Positions 1-8,311 of a DNA stretch of 36,711 bases are shown here, one piece after another (within the stretch, counting starts at the first letter, position 1; each line of letters opens with the position of its first letter). Where the stretch lies: NCBI GenBank assembly GCA_034003585.1, contig JAVEYH010000020.1, forward strand, positions 1-36,711, given 5' to 3'. Both the position numbers and the translations under genes were made by a program. The notes under the pieces are model-generated. The model made no database searches and was not told the origin of the DNA. It saw only the letters and a list, made by a program, of their open reading frames with translations. This DNA is from JAPXSY01 sp034003585. Lineage in GTDB: Bacteria > Verrucomicrobiota > Kiritimatiellia > RFP12 > UBA1067.

Positions 1-82
1 GCGGCGGCGCTTCGGTCGGGGAAGCGGTCTTTAAAATAACATAAAAAAAGAATTCTATTTTCGCGAACGTTTTCCTTGGCGC

Positions 83-105
83 ATTCAGGTAAACTATCCC
101 TGAAT
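83..105. promoter_or_regulatory. 7-bp dyad upstream of the first operon, possible operator
   Basis: The arms ATTCAGG (83-89) and CCTGAAT (99-105) are a perfect inverted repeat around a 9-base AT-rich spacer containing TAAACTAT. It lies about 40 bases before the start of the beta-helix gene, in an otherwise AT-rich leader (30-60) that carries no gene. A regulator site overlapping a -10 region would look like this, but I could not fit a convincing -35/-10 pair, so the role is a guess. Confidence 0.3.
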
Positions 106-145
106 CCATGATGGGTTTATGCCTGAGGCGTCGGAGGGAGACGGA

Positions 146-2131
146 ATGTCGGTTCGACAAAAGGGGATGCGGGGACGGCTGTTCGCAGCGCGCGCCGCCA
201 CGCTGCTGGTCGGTTTGTCCGCGGGCCTGGCGCCGCGGGCGGACGGCGCGGTTGCCGCGGGCCGGGAGTGGCACGTCGCGCCGGACGGCGATGACGCGGC
301 CGCGGGAACGCGGGAGGCCCCGTGGCGGAGTTTGTCCAAGGCGTGCGACAAGGCCGGGCCCGGTGATACGGTCCTGCTGGCCAAAGGGGTGTACCGCGAG
401 ACGCTGGCCCCGCAGCGGGACGGGCAGCCGGGGCGGCCCATCCGCTTTTGCGCCGCGCCTCAGGCGGAGGTTGTTCTCAGCGGGGCGGAACGGCTGGAGG
501 GGGCGTGGAAGCCGTGGCGCGGCAAGATCCACGCGCTGAAGACGGGGCTGGTTTTCAGCCAGCTTTTCGTGGACGGCCGGATGATGCCCGAGGCCCGCTG
601 GCCGAATATGCGGCCGGACGGGCTGTTCACCTTTGCGCGCGCCGCGGCGGGCACGGGCACGGGGTATGAGTCTTTGTGCGACACCAACCTGCCCGCAGGC
701 GAGTGGCGCGGCGCGGTTGTGCTGATCTGGCCGGGCGACGGCTGGTCTGCCGACACGCGCCGCGTCGCCGAATACCGGCCGGGGGGCTCCCTGCGGTTTG
801 ACCGCTCCATGAAACCGCAACACCGCGACGAGTATCACGCGCACGATCCGTATCAGCCGCGCGAAGGCAACCCCTACGTGATGTGGGGCAGTCTGGACGG
901 GCTGGACGCGCCGGGGGAGTGGTTTCTGGACCGCGGGACGGGCACGGTCTACCTCTGGATGCCTGACGGGGATTCGCCCGCGCGGCACACGGTGGAGGTG
1001 AAACAGCGCGACCTCGCCTGTGATTTGCGCAAACGCTCTTATATCGAGGTGGCCGGAGTCGAGCTTCAGGCGGCGGGCGCGGATTTGAGCGACGCACGGA
1101 ACTGCCTGATCGAGGATTGCCGGTTGCGGTATGTGGCGCACGCCCGGGAGTTCGACCGGGCAAAACCGCTGCCCGCGCCGAATGTAATCACGGGCACGAA
1201 CAATCTGATGCGGCGCTGCCTGATCGCAGGCTCGGCCTTCGCGCTCCTGCGCATGGCGGGCGAGAGCAACCGGCTGGAGAATTGCGTGCTGCGGGACGGC
1301 AGTTATCTGGGGTCGGTCGCGGGCGGTCTGGACCTCTGCCGTTCCACGGCGGCGCAGGTGATCCGGTGCACGCTGTTCAACAGCGGCCGCGACATGGTGA
1401 ATCACATGTGGAGCCGGCGGATCCGTTTCGAGTACAACGACGTGTACGGGGCCAATCGCCTGAATAAGGATGCGGCGGCGATTTACTGCTGGGGCACGGA
1501 CGGGGAGGGCGGGGTGATCGCGCACAACTGGGTGCACGACAACTATGGGGTCCTCACCGCAGGGATCTATCTCGACAACTTCTCCAAAAATTTCGTGGTC
1601 CACCACAACGTGGTATGGAACTGCGCCTTCCGTGCCGTGATTCTCAACTGCGACGCGCTGAATCATCAGGTGTATCATAATACGCTGGTGGCCCTGCCGG
1701 TCTCGTGGACGAACCGGATTTTTGGGACCTACACGTATGAGAAGCATACCCCGACCATGAAAGGCACGCGGATCATCAACAACCTGGTCAACGGGCTCAT
1801 GGTGCCCACGGACAAGTGGCAGTTCGTCCAGGGCGCATTGGGGCCGGAGATGCGGCGGAACGCGGCCGCCGCGGTCGACCGCCACGGTTTTCCGGTGGCG
1901 GGTTCGGATGCCGTGGATGCGGGGGTGGCGCTTCCCGGTTTCTCAGACGGGCACCACGGTGCGGCGCCGGACTTGGGCGCGTATGAGTACGGCAAGCCGC
2001 GCTGGACGGCGGGTGCGGATTGGCGCGATCCGGACGCGCCTCCCCCTCCGGAGATGGATTTGCGCTTTGCGCCTGACAGCAAGATGTTTGGTCTCAAGAG
2101 ATTGGAACCTGTTACGGATCAGACAAAATAA
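146..2131 (+). CDS. Secreted right-handed parallel beta-helix protein (DUF1565-like)
   Basis: A 661-residue exported protein. The ATG at 146 is preferred over the in-frame ATG at 119 because it has GGAGGG at 133-138, seven bases upstream, and opens directly on a basic stretch and hydrophobic signal peptide (about residues 8-35). Residues about 40-85 read WHVAPDGDDAAAGTREAPW and then PGDTVLLAKGVYRE, the DUF1565 start-of-helix signature of pectate-lyase-like proteins. From about residue 310 to 540 there are repeated Asn- and Cys-rich rungs (NCLIEDCRL, NLMRRCLIAG, NRLENCVLRDG, IAHNWVHDN, FVVHHNVVWN, HQVYHNTLVAL) typical of a right-handed beta-helix. Such folds are usually polysaccharide lyases, glycosidases or binding proteins; no catalytic residues could be assigned. 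It is first in a five-gene run and 25 bases ahead of the next gene. Confidence 0.85.
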   Translation: MSVRQKGMRGRLFAARAATLLVGLSAGLAPRADGAVAAGREWHVAPDGDDAAAGTREAPWRSLSKACDKAGPGDTVLLAKGVYRETLAPQRDGQPGRPIRFCAAPQAEVVLSGAERLEGAWKPWRGKIHALKTGLVFSQLFVDGRMMPEARWPNMRPDGLFTFARAAAGTGTGYESLCDTNLPAGEWRGAVVLIWPGDGWSADTRRVAEYRPGGSLRFDRSMKPQHRDEYHAHDPYQPREGNPYVMWGSLDGLDAPGEWFLDRGTGTVYLWMPDGDSPARHTVEVKQRDLACDLRKRSYIEVAGVELQAAGADLSDARNCLIEDCRLRYVAHAREFDRAKPLPAPNVITGTNNLMRRCLIAGSAFALLRMAGESNRLENCVLRDGSYLGSVAGGLDLCRSTAAQVIRCTLFNSGRDMVNHMWSRRIRFEYNDVYGANRLNKDAAAIYCWGTDGEGGVIAHNWVHDNYGVLTAGIYLDNFSKNFVVHHNVVWNCAFRAVILNCDALNHQVYHNTLVALPVSWTNRIFGTYTYEKHTPTMKGTRIINNLVNGLMVPTDKWQFVQGALGPEMRRNAAAAVDRHGFPVAGSDAVDAGVALPGFSDGHHGAAPDLGAYEYGKPRWTAGADWRDPDAPPPPEMDLRFAPDSKMFGLKRLEPVTDQTK

Positions 2132-2156
2132 ACGGCAGACAGGATCGGAGGCGGCA

Positions 2157-5100
2157 ATGGGAAAGAGTCATGCGGTGCGGGGCATCATGTTGGCAATGCT
2201 CGTGACGTCCGGTTCACGGGCCGTGCGGGCCGCGGAGTACACCTGGACCGGGGGCGGGGGCGACAACACTTGGCTGACGCCCGCGAACTGGGGAGCCGCG
2301 GCCTTTCCCGGCGCGGCGGGGGATCTGGCCAAGGTTGCCGCCGCGGATACGGTGCGCCTCAACACCAACGGGATCGTGGTGATCGGGCGGATCGAATCCA
2401 CGTCTTCCTCAGCCCAAACCGTGACCGTCACCGGCGATGCGGGTTCCGCGTTCACCTTCCAGGGAATGGACGCCGGGTACAACGGGGTTTCCGCTGACGG
2501 GCATGCCGAGAACCGGCTGGTGGTCGCCGCGGATATCGTGATTCCCTCGCGCATCGACAAATTGGGCGCGGGCACAGCGGAGTTCACTGGAGACCTGACG
2601 GCGTCGCTCGCATCCGGGAGCGCCCTGGTTTTGTGGCGGGGGCTTTCCATTTTCTCCGGCTCCTCGGCCCTGACCGCGCTGTCTTCGGATGTGGGGGTCG
2701 CCAACACCGGATACAAGGCGACGGTCCTGCTCACCAATCAGGCGCACTGGGCGGTCAAGAATCTGAATCTCGGCGTGTCGCACAATGTGACTGCGAGCGC
2801 GACATTCATACAGGATTCGGAGGAGTCGTCCGTGACGGTGAGCGGCGAACTGCGGCTCGGCCAGGCGGATTCGGGTTCGGCTGTGGACGATTTTTATAAT
2901 TTGCGCAACGGGACGCTGTATGTCAACACGCTGAAACTAGGATATGTGAGCCCCGCGCGGATGGATGTGTGCGGGGGCGCGCTGACCGTCAACAATGTCG
3001 CCTACCTGAAGCAGGGCGAGTTCGTTCAGTCGGCGGGCACATCCACCCTTGCCGCCGGCATATCGGTGGGGGATGCCGGACTGATCCCCTCGGTCACACT
3101 GGGCGGCGGGACCATGGTGCTGGACGGAAACATCACGACCCCGTGGATTCCCGAACGCCAGACATTCGATTTCGCGGGCGGCACGCTGCGGACCACGAAC
3201 ACGCTGTCCAGCACGATCCCGTTCCGTGTCAGCAACACGGTCACATTCGACACGCCGGCCGCGGGAAAGACCTTCACTCTGAATGCGGGTCTCTCCGGCA
3301 GCGGCACGCTGGTCAAGACCGGCGCGGGAACTCTGCTGTTGGGCAACGCCACCACGAATTTCGTGTCCGGAGGCCTGGTCATCAGCAACGGCGTGTTTCA
3401 GATCGGGGAGTGTGCGGTCCTGCGGAGCCTCAACGGATCTGAGGCGCCGCTGCACGTCAGGATCTGCAGCAACGGGGTGTTCCGCCTGACGGACATCACG
3501 TCGGTGGTGCCGGTGCCGCTGGATCTGGAGATCGAGGAGGGCGGTAAGATCGACATGTACAACGGGTCCGGGTATTTCAACCGCAACCTGCTGGTCGCGC
3601 GATCCATCACGTACAAGGGGGAACCTCTCGCACCGGGACGGTACACGAAAGATAACGGGTTCATCACCGGCATCACGAAATCGTGTTCCGTGGTGATCCC
3701 CCTCCGCTGGAACGGGCAGGGGGACGGGGTCACCTGGAGCCAGGCGTCGAACTGGGAAAGCGGCCAGGTTCCCAACGCGATAACGGACGCGGCGGATCTC
3801 TCCGCGGCGCAAGGGGAGATCCGGATCGATTCGGCCGTCACCCTCACCTGCCTGATCCACTCGCCTGCGGACCGCGCGCGGGAGGTGACGCTGACCGGCA
3901 ACGGGTCGCTCATTCTGTACGGGGGATATTATAACATGCCCTGCGGGTATGTGGGCGAGGGGTGCCGTCTGACCGCGGATGTGCCGGTTGAGCGGTATAA
4001 CGCCACGTACCCGTTGGGTTTCCTGCTGGGCGGCGGCACCCTGGTCATCCGCAAGGGGTTTCCCTCGTCGGGCAGCAATGCGGACGGGTATGCGTCCGTC
4101 GCCTTTTTCGGCACCCTCGTTTTCGCGGGCCAGACCGACATCGCGAAAAATCTGGATCTGTGGCACCATGAGGCGAATGCGAAAGGGCTTGCCGCAGTGG
4201 TCTTCACGAACGGCTGCCGGCTGACCTGCATGCGGATCATGAACGCCCCGCGGCTCTTCCCGGTCATCTCGCGCGTCTTTCACGATGGCGGCGAGGTGAT
4301 CTGCGGCGATCTTTTCTTGAGCCGTTACAGCGGCAGTCTGCTGGTGCCGCCGTACGCCTATTTCATGCGTTCCGGCGAGCTGACCGCGACCAACGCGTAC
4401 GGCGTCAACCTCGGGGTGGACTGTCCCGACCTTCCGCCCGCATGGCGTTCCGGGTGGGGATATCCCCTGTCCGGCGGATCGTTCATCCTGAGCGGCGGAA
4501 CCGTCCGGACCGCGCGGCTGGCGATGGGGCAGGCCGACAACCTGTTCGATCTGCACGGCGGGGAACTGCTGTTGGGTTCGGGCGGGATCGTGCTGACGAC
4601 CAACAATCCTCAGGGCACGGTCCGGTTGGGCGGCGTCATGATCCGCGCCACGGCGGACTGGAAAACGTCGCTGCGCATGGAGTTGTCGGGCGAGTGCGGA
4701 CCCGCGGTGCTCGACACCGCAGGATTCGATGTGACCTGGAGCAACACGCTCTCCGGCGCGGGAGGGCTTGTGAAGACGGGCGCGGGGACCCTTTTCCTGC
4801 ATGGCGCGACTCACACCTTCACGGGGCCGCTCACGGTCGCTTCCGGCACGCTCGCCTGCGCCGCGGATTCGGTGTTCAGCGGAGTCACGGAGATCACCGT
4901 CACCAACGGAACCCTGGCCCTCGACGGCTCCGTGCTGTCTCAGGGGGTCACCCTCCGCATCGCGGAAGGGGGGAGCCTGACGCTTCCCGCCGGACACGAT
5001 CTTGATGTGGCGCGGTTTTACCTCAACGGGGTTTTGCAGCCTGCGGGTACGTACGCGCATGGGGAGGGCACGGTGACGGTCACGCCGTCCGAAAGAATCA

Positions 5101-6641
5101 TCTGGACCGGCGCGGCGGAAGACGGCGCGCTGTGGGGCACGCCGAACAACTGGAGCAACACGGCGGTTGTGCCCAACGGCGCGGGTGTGGCGCTGGATTT
5201 CGGGTATTCGGCGCTGAGCGCGGACCAGCAGATCGTTTTGGATGTGTCCCCGGGCGTGACGCTGACCAACCTGGCCTACGGGCACGGGTCGCGCGGGGCC
5301 GTGCTGACCCTCACCTGTCCGGCGGCGGTGACCAACACCCTGGCCTTCCCGGCCAACGGCGGGGTCCGCGTGGAGGAGGGACAGACCCTGGTGCTGGATG
5401 CCGACGTGGCCTTGGGCGGCAACCTGTATAAAACCGGCGGGGGGACGCTGGTGCTGAACCGGCGCACCGTTTCGGGAGACGCCACAGGAGCCCCAACCCT
5501 CTTCATCACGGAGGGCAAGGTCGTCGGGCGGGGGGAGATCAGCCGCGTCCGGGTGCAGCCGGCCTCAGCATCGAAAATGGCACCGCCGCCGGAGTTCGTG
5601 CTCGAAGGCCCGCACGGCGTGATACGCGACGCGGCCATGACGTTGCCGGGGTATCTCCGCACCGGTGCCGATCAGGGCGTCTTCACGCAAAGCGGGGGGC
5701 TCGTCGATTTGTCGACGGTGCCGGCCGCGTTCACGGACGACCAGATCGGTTTCATCATCGCGGGCGGAAGCGGGACAAAGGGAGGGTATGCGTTGACCGG
5801 AGGCACGCTGGTCACCTGTTCGAACCATCCCGCCTACCTGTCCGGCGATGCGGCCAGCGGAACGTTCGAGCAGAGCGGCGGGACCTCGACCTTCTACCGG
5901 CTCAACCTGACCCGGCCCTGGCCCGCTACGGGCGGCTCGGGGGTGCTGAGCCTCTTTGGCGGCACGCTGCGCCTGATCGGGTTGGCCGAAAAAGGATACG
6001 GTGCCGGAGCGGTGAATCTTTCCGGCGGACGTGTTGAAACCTTCACGAACGGCATCGCCATCGCGGCGGACGTGCCGGTCACGCTCACGACGGGCGATGC
6101 CGGGGATACGGCTTTCGCGCAGGCTGGCGCGGGGCAGACGAACACGCTGGCCGGAACGCTTTCCGGCACCGGCGGGTTGGTGCAGGAGGGGCCCGGCGCG
6201 CTGGCGCTGGCCGGGATGAACACCTTCGGGGGCCGGGCGGCGGTCCGGGGCGGCGCGCTGCGGATCGTTTCCGAACTGCGGAACGCGACGGAACTGGTTT
6301 CGGAGGGCGGGCATCTGGCGCTGCTTGCGGCGTCGCCCGGCCTGACCAACCTGGCGTTGCGCACGGCATCCGCAACGGCCCGGATCAGCGGTGACGCGAC
6401 CCCGTTCGCGGAGGGGCTGACGCTGGATCTGGCGCAGGGCAGCGTGACCGAACTGGATTTCGAGGGTATTGCCGACATCGGACAGTTGGTCCTGGACGGC
6501 AGGCCGAAGAAACCCGGCCTGTACGGCGGCACGGGTTCCGCGGCGCAGGACTCGCCGTATCAGGCGTATTTCACGGGGAGCGGGACCTTGCGCGTCTTGA
6601 CCGGGCCGCAGCCGGAGGGGACCGCCATCCTCCTTCACTAA
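2157..6641 (+). CDS. Giant secreted protein with autotransporter-associated beta-strand (PATR) repeats
   Basis: A 1494-residue exported protein. The reading frame is open from 1908, but the ATG at 2157 follows a GGATCGGAGG ribosome site and starts a signal peptide (MGKSHAVRGIMLAMLVTSG, cut near RAVRAAEYTW). At least four PATR-type units are visible: SGTLVKTGAGTLLLGN near 3300, GGLVKTGAGTLFLHGA near 4765, LYKTGGGTLVLNRR near 5428 and GGLVQEGPGALALAGM near 6172. Three longer modules each open with a W-G-W-NW motif: WTGGGGDNTWLTPANW (residue ~29), WNGQGDGVTWSQASNW (~517) and WTGAAEDGALWGTPNNW (~982). The fold should be a long beta-solenoid. I see no C-terminal beta-barrel, PEP-CTERM or LPXTG signal; the chain ends in PQPEGTAILLH. 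It may be a surface scaffold or adhesin for the neighbouring carbohydrate proteins. Confidence 0.85.
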   Translation: MGKSHAVRGIMLAMLVTSGSRAVRAAEYTWTGGGGDNTWLTPANWGAAAFPGAAGDLAKVAAADTVRLNTNGIVVIGRIESTSSSAQTVTVTGDAGSAFTFQGMDAGYNGVSADGHAENRLVVAADIVIPSRIDKLGAGTAEFTGDLTASLASGSALVLWRGLSIFSGSSALTALSSDVGVANTGYKATVLLTNQAHWAVKNLNLGVSHNVTASATFIQDSEESSVTVSGELRLGQADSGSAVDDFYNLRNGTLYVNTLKLGYVSPARMDVCGGALTVNNVAYLKQGEFVQSAGTSTLAAGISVGDAGLIPSVTLGGGTMVLDGNITTPWIPERQTFDFAGGTLRTTNTLSSTIPFRVSNTVTFDTPAAGKTFTLNAGLSGSGTLVKTGAGTLLLGNATTNFVSGGLVISNGVFQIGECAVLRSLNGSEAPLHVRICSNGVFRLTDITSVVPVPLDLEIEEGGKIDMYNGSGYFNRNLLVARSITYKGEPLAPGRYTKDNGFITGITKSCSVVIPLRWNGQGDGVTWSQASNWESGQVPNAITDAADLSAAQGEIRIDSAVTLTCLIHSPADRAREVTLTGNGSLILYGGYYNMPCGYVGEGCRLTADVPVERYNATYPLGFLLGGGTLVIRKGFPSSGSNADGYASVAFFGTLVFAGQTDIAKNLDLWHHEANAKGLAAVVFTNGCRLTCMRIMNAPRLFPVISRVFHDGGEVICGDLFLSRYSGSLLVPPYAYFMRSGELTATNAYGVNLGVDCPDLPPAWRSGWGYPLSGGSFILSGGTVRTARLAMGQADNLFDLHGGELLLGSGGIVLTTNNPQGTVRLGGVMIRATADWKTSLRMELSGECGPAVLDTAGFDVTWSNTLSGAGGLVKTGAGTLFLHGATHTFTGPLTVASGTLACAADSVFSGVTEITVTNGTLALDGSVLSQGVTLRIAEGGSLTLPAGHDLDVARFYLNGVLQPAGTYAHGEGTVTVTPSERIIWTGAAEDGALWGTPNNWSNTAVVPNGAGVALDFGYSALSADQQIVLDVSPGVTLTNLAYGHGSRGAVLTLTCPAAVTNTLAFPANGGVRVEEGQTLVLDADVALGGNLYKTGGGTLVLNRRTVSGDATGAPTLFITEGKVVGRGEISRVRVQPASASKMAPPPEFVLEGPHGVIRDAAMTLPGYLRTGADQGVFTQSGGLVDLSTVPAAFTDDQIGFIIAGGSGTKGGYALTGGTLVTCSNHPAYLSGDAASGTFEQSGGTSTFYRLNLTRPWPATGGSGVLSLFGGTLRLIGLAEKGYGAGAVNLSGGRVETFTNGIAIAADVPVTLTTGDAGDTAFAQAGAGQTNTLAGTLSGTGGLVQEGPGALALAGMNTFGGRAAVRGGALRIVSELRNATELVSEGGHLALLAASPGLTNLALRTASATARISGDATPFAEGLTLDLAQGSVTELDFEGIADIGQLVLDGRPKKPGLYGGTGSAAQDSPYQAYFTGSGTLRVLTGPQPEGTAILLH

Positions 6642-6674
6642 CGGGACGGGGATAGCACGGGGAGAAGGATCGGA

Positions 6675-8243
6675 ATGAAAAGGGCATACGGACGAAGCGG
6701 CGCGGCGTTGTTCGCGCTGGCTGCGGCAGGGCAGGTTCTGATGGCGCATGCGGCGCTCCACATCGGGGGACGGCGCGAACTGTTTGCCGACGAGGCGATG
6801 ATCGGCGGACTTTCGGGTGACGCGCGGCAGGTCCTGCACCGCCCGGTGAGACGGGAAATCGTGTTTGAGACAAACCGGCCGTGGGAGGGGAACGGTTCGG
6901 GCTATCAGTCCGTGATCCATGCGGACGGACGATACCGGATGTATTACCGCGCGTTCCAGTACGGGAAACGGATGGGGGGGCCCGACACGCCGTTCGAGGA
7001 TCACGAATGGTATCTCTGCTATGCGGAGAGTACGGACGGGATCAACTGGGTCCGGCCGGAGCTGGACCTGGTCGCGTTTCGCGGCTCTAAGAAAAACAAC
7101 ATCATTCTCGACGGGGCGGGGGTCAGACCGTTCGCCCCGCATCCGGCCTGCACGGCGGTTTTTTACGACACCTGTCCGGTGTGCCCGCCCGATCAGCGCT
7201 ACAAGCTCGTCCTCACCAACGAGGATTTCCGGGACAAGGAGCATCTGGGGATGTACATCATGGTCTCCGGAGACGGCATCCGGTTCAGGATGCTCAGCCG
7301 GGAGCGGTGTGTCACCGACGGGATCTTCGATTCCCAAAACACGATCTTCTGGGATCCGGTGATCAGGCAGTACCGCGCGTACTATCGGTATTTTAAGGGC
7401 GGATACCCGCACGGGACCCGGGATATCCTGACCAGCGCCAGTCCGGATATTCTGCATTTTCCCCCCGGCAAACCCGTGCGGCGCAAGCAAGGAGAGGAGT
7501 ACGCGCTGTACACCAACCAGATGCAGCCCTACTATCGCGCGCCGCATATCATCCTGGGGTTTCCGATGCGCTATGTGGATCGGGGTGCGGACGCGTGGGA
7601 GTGGCCCGCCATGCAGGCCCTGCCGGGCCAGGCGAACCGCCGGACGCGGTTCGCGTGTGCCAAACGCTACGGCACCGCGGTCACGGACGCGGTCCTGCTG
7701 GTGAGCCGGGACGGGGAATCCGTCCGTCTCTGGGAGGAAGCCTTCCTGCGTCCGGGGCCGCGGCTGAAAGAGAGCTGGGTCTATGGCGACAACTTTGTCT
7801 TCTGGGGGATGGTCGAAACCGCCTCGCAGTTGGGCGACGCGCCGAACGAGATCAGCTTCTACTCGACGGAAGGGTATTGGGAGGGGAGCAGCACGCGGTT
7901 CCGACGCAGCACGCTGCGGCTGGACGGGTTCGTTTCTGTTCAGGCTTCGGCCCGCGGCGGCGGGGTGACCACCGTTCCGCTGATCTTCGAGGGCCGCGCG
8001 TTATCGATCAATTTCGAGACCAGCGCGGTGGGCGAGCTGAGGGTGGAGATTCAGAATCCGGACGGCACACCCGTTCCGGGTTACTCGATGGAGGAATGCT
8101 TCCCCATCTTTGGCGATCACATCGGTTTCACGGTCGCCTGGAAGGGCAAGGGCACAGACGTGAGCGCGCTGGCCGGGAAACCGGTCCGGATCCGGTATGA
8201 GATCCGGGACGCGGATTTGTACGCGTTCCAATTCGTGAAATGA
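6675..8243 (+). CDS. Secreted glycosidase-like beta-propeller protein (GH43/GH32-type fold)
   Basis: A 522-residue exported protein with a signal peptide (MKRAYGRSGAALFALAAAGQ, cut near AHA). The start has GGAGAAGGA just upstream. Blade-like motifs include YRMYYRAFQYG, LCYAESTDGINWVRPELDL, FDSQNTIFWDPVIRQYRAYY and APHIILGFPMRY, the pattern of five-bladed propeller proteins annotated as GH32/43-like in PVC genomes. The C-terminal ~110 residues are a beta-sandwich (LRLDGFVSVQASARGGG to DADLYAFQF). The catalytic acids cannot be named with certainty. The whole protein is a paralogue of the C-terminal half of the protein at 11270-14053. It sits 33 bases after the PATR gene. Activity on a polysaccharide is inferred from fold and neighbours. 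Confidence 0.75.
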   Translation: MKRAYGRSGAALFALAAAGQVLMAHAALHIGGRRELFADEAMIGGLSGDARQVLHRPVRREIVFETNRPWEGNGSGYQSVIHADGRYRMYYRAFQYGKRMGGPDTPFEDHEWYLCYAESTDGINWVRPELDLVAFRGSKKNNIILDGAGVRPFAPHPACTAVFYDTCPVCPPDQRYKLVLTNEDFRDKEHLGMYIMVSGDGIRFRMLSRERCVTDGIFDSQNTIFWDPVIRQYRAYYRYFKGGYPHGTRDILTSASPDILHFPPGKPVRRKQGEEYALYTNQMQPYYRAPHIILGFPMRYVDRGADAWEWPAMQALPGQANRRTRFACAKRYGTAVTDAVLLVSRDGESVRLWEEAFLRPGPRLKESWVYGDNFVFWGMVETASQLGDAPNEISFYSTEGYWEGSSTRFRRSTLRLDGFVSVQASARGGGVTTVPLIFEGRALSINFETSAVGELRVEIQNPDGTPVPGYSMEECFPIFGDHIGFTVAWKGKGTDVSALAGKPVRIRYEIRDADLYAFQFVK

Positions 8244-8311
8244 GAGGACGCGGCGCGGTTCCGGTACGGGTTCGAACAGGGACGGGACAGTCGGCACAGC
8301 AGGGAGGGGAT

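Noticed and set aside
119..145. Upstream ATG starts for the beta-helix gene
   Set aside because: No ribosome site before 119, and the signal peptide and GGAGGG support 146.
2937..5285. 782-aa reading frame on the minus strand inside the PATR gene
   Set aside because: Arg/His/Pro/Gly-rich translation without domains, start or ribosome site; a GC-rich shadow of the plus-strand gene.
5565..7547. 660-aa minus-strand frame spanning the PATR and propeller genes
   Set aside because: Crosses two well-supported genes and their gap; no signal of coding use.
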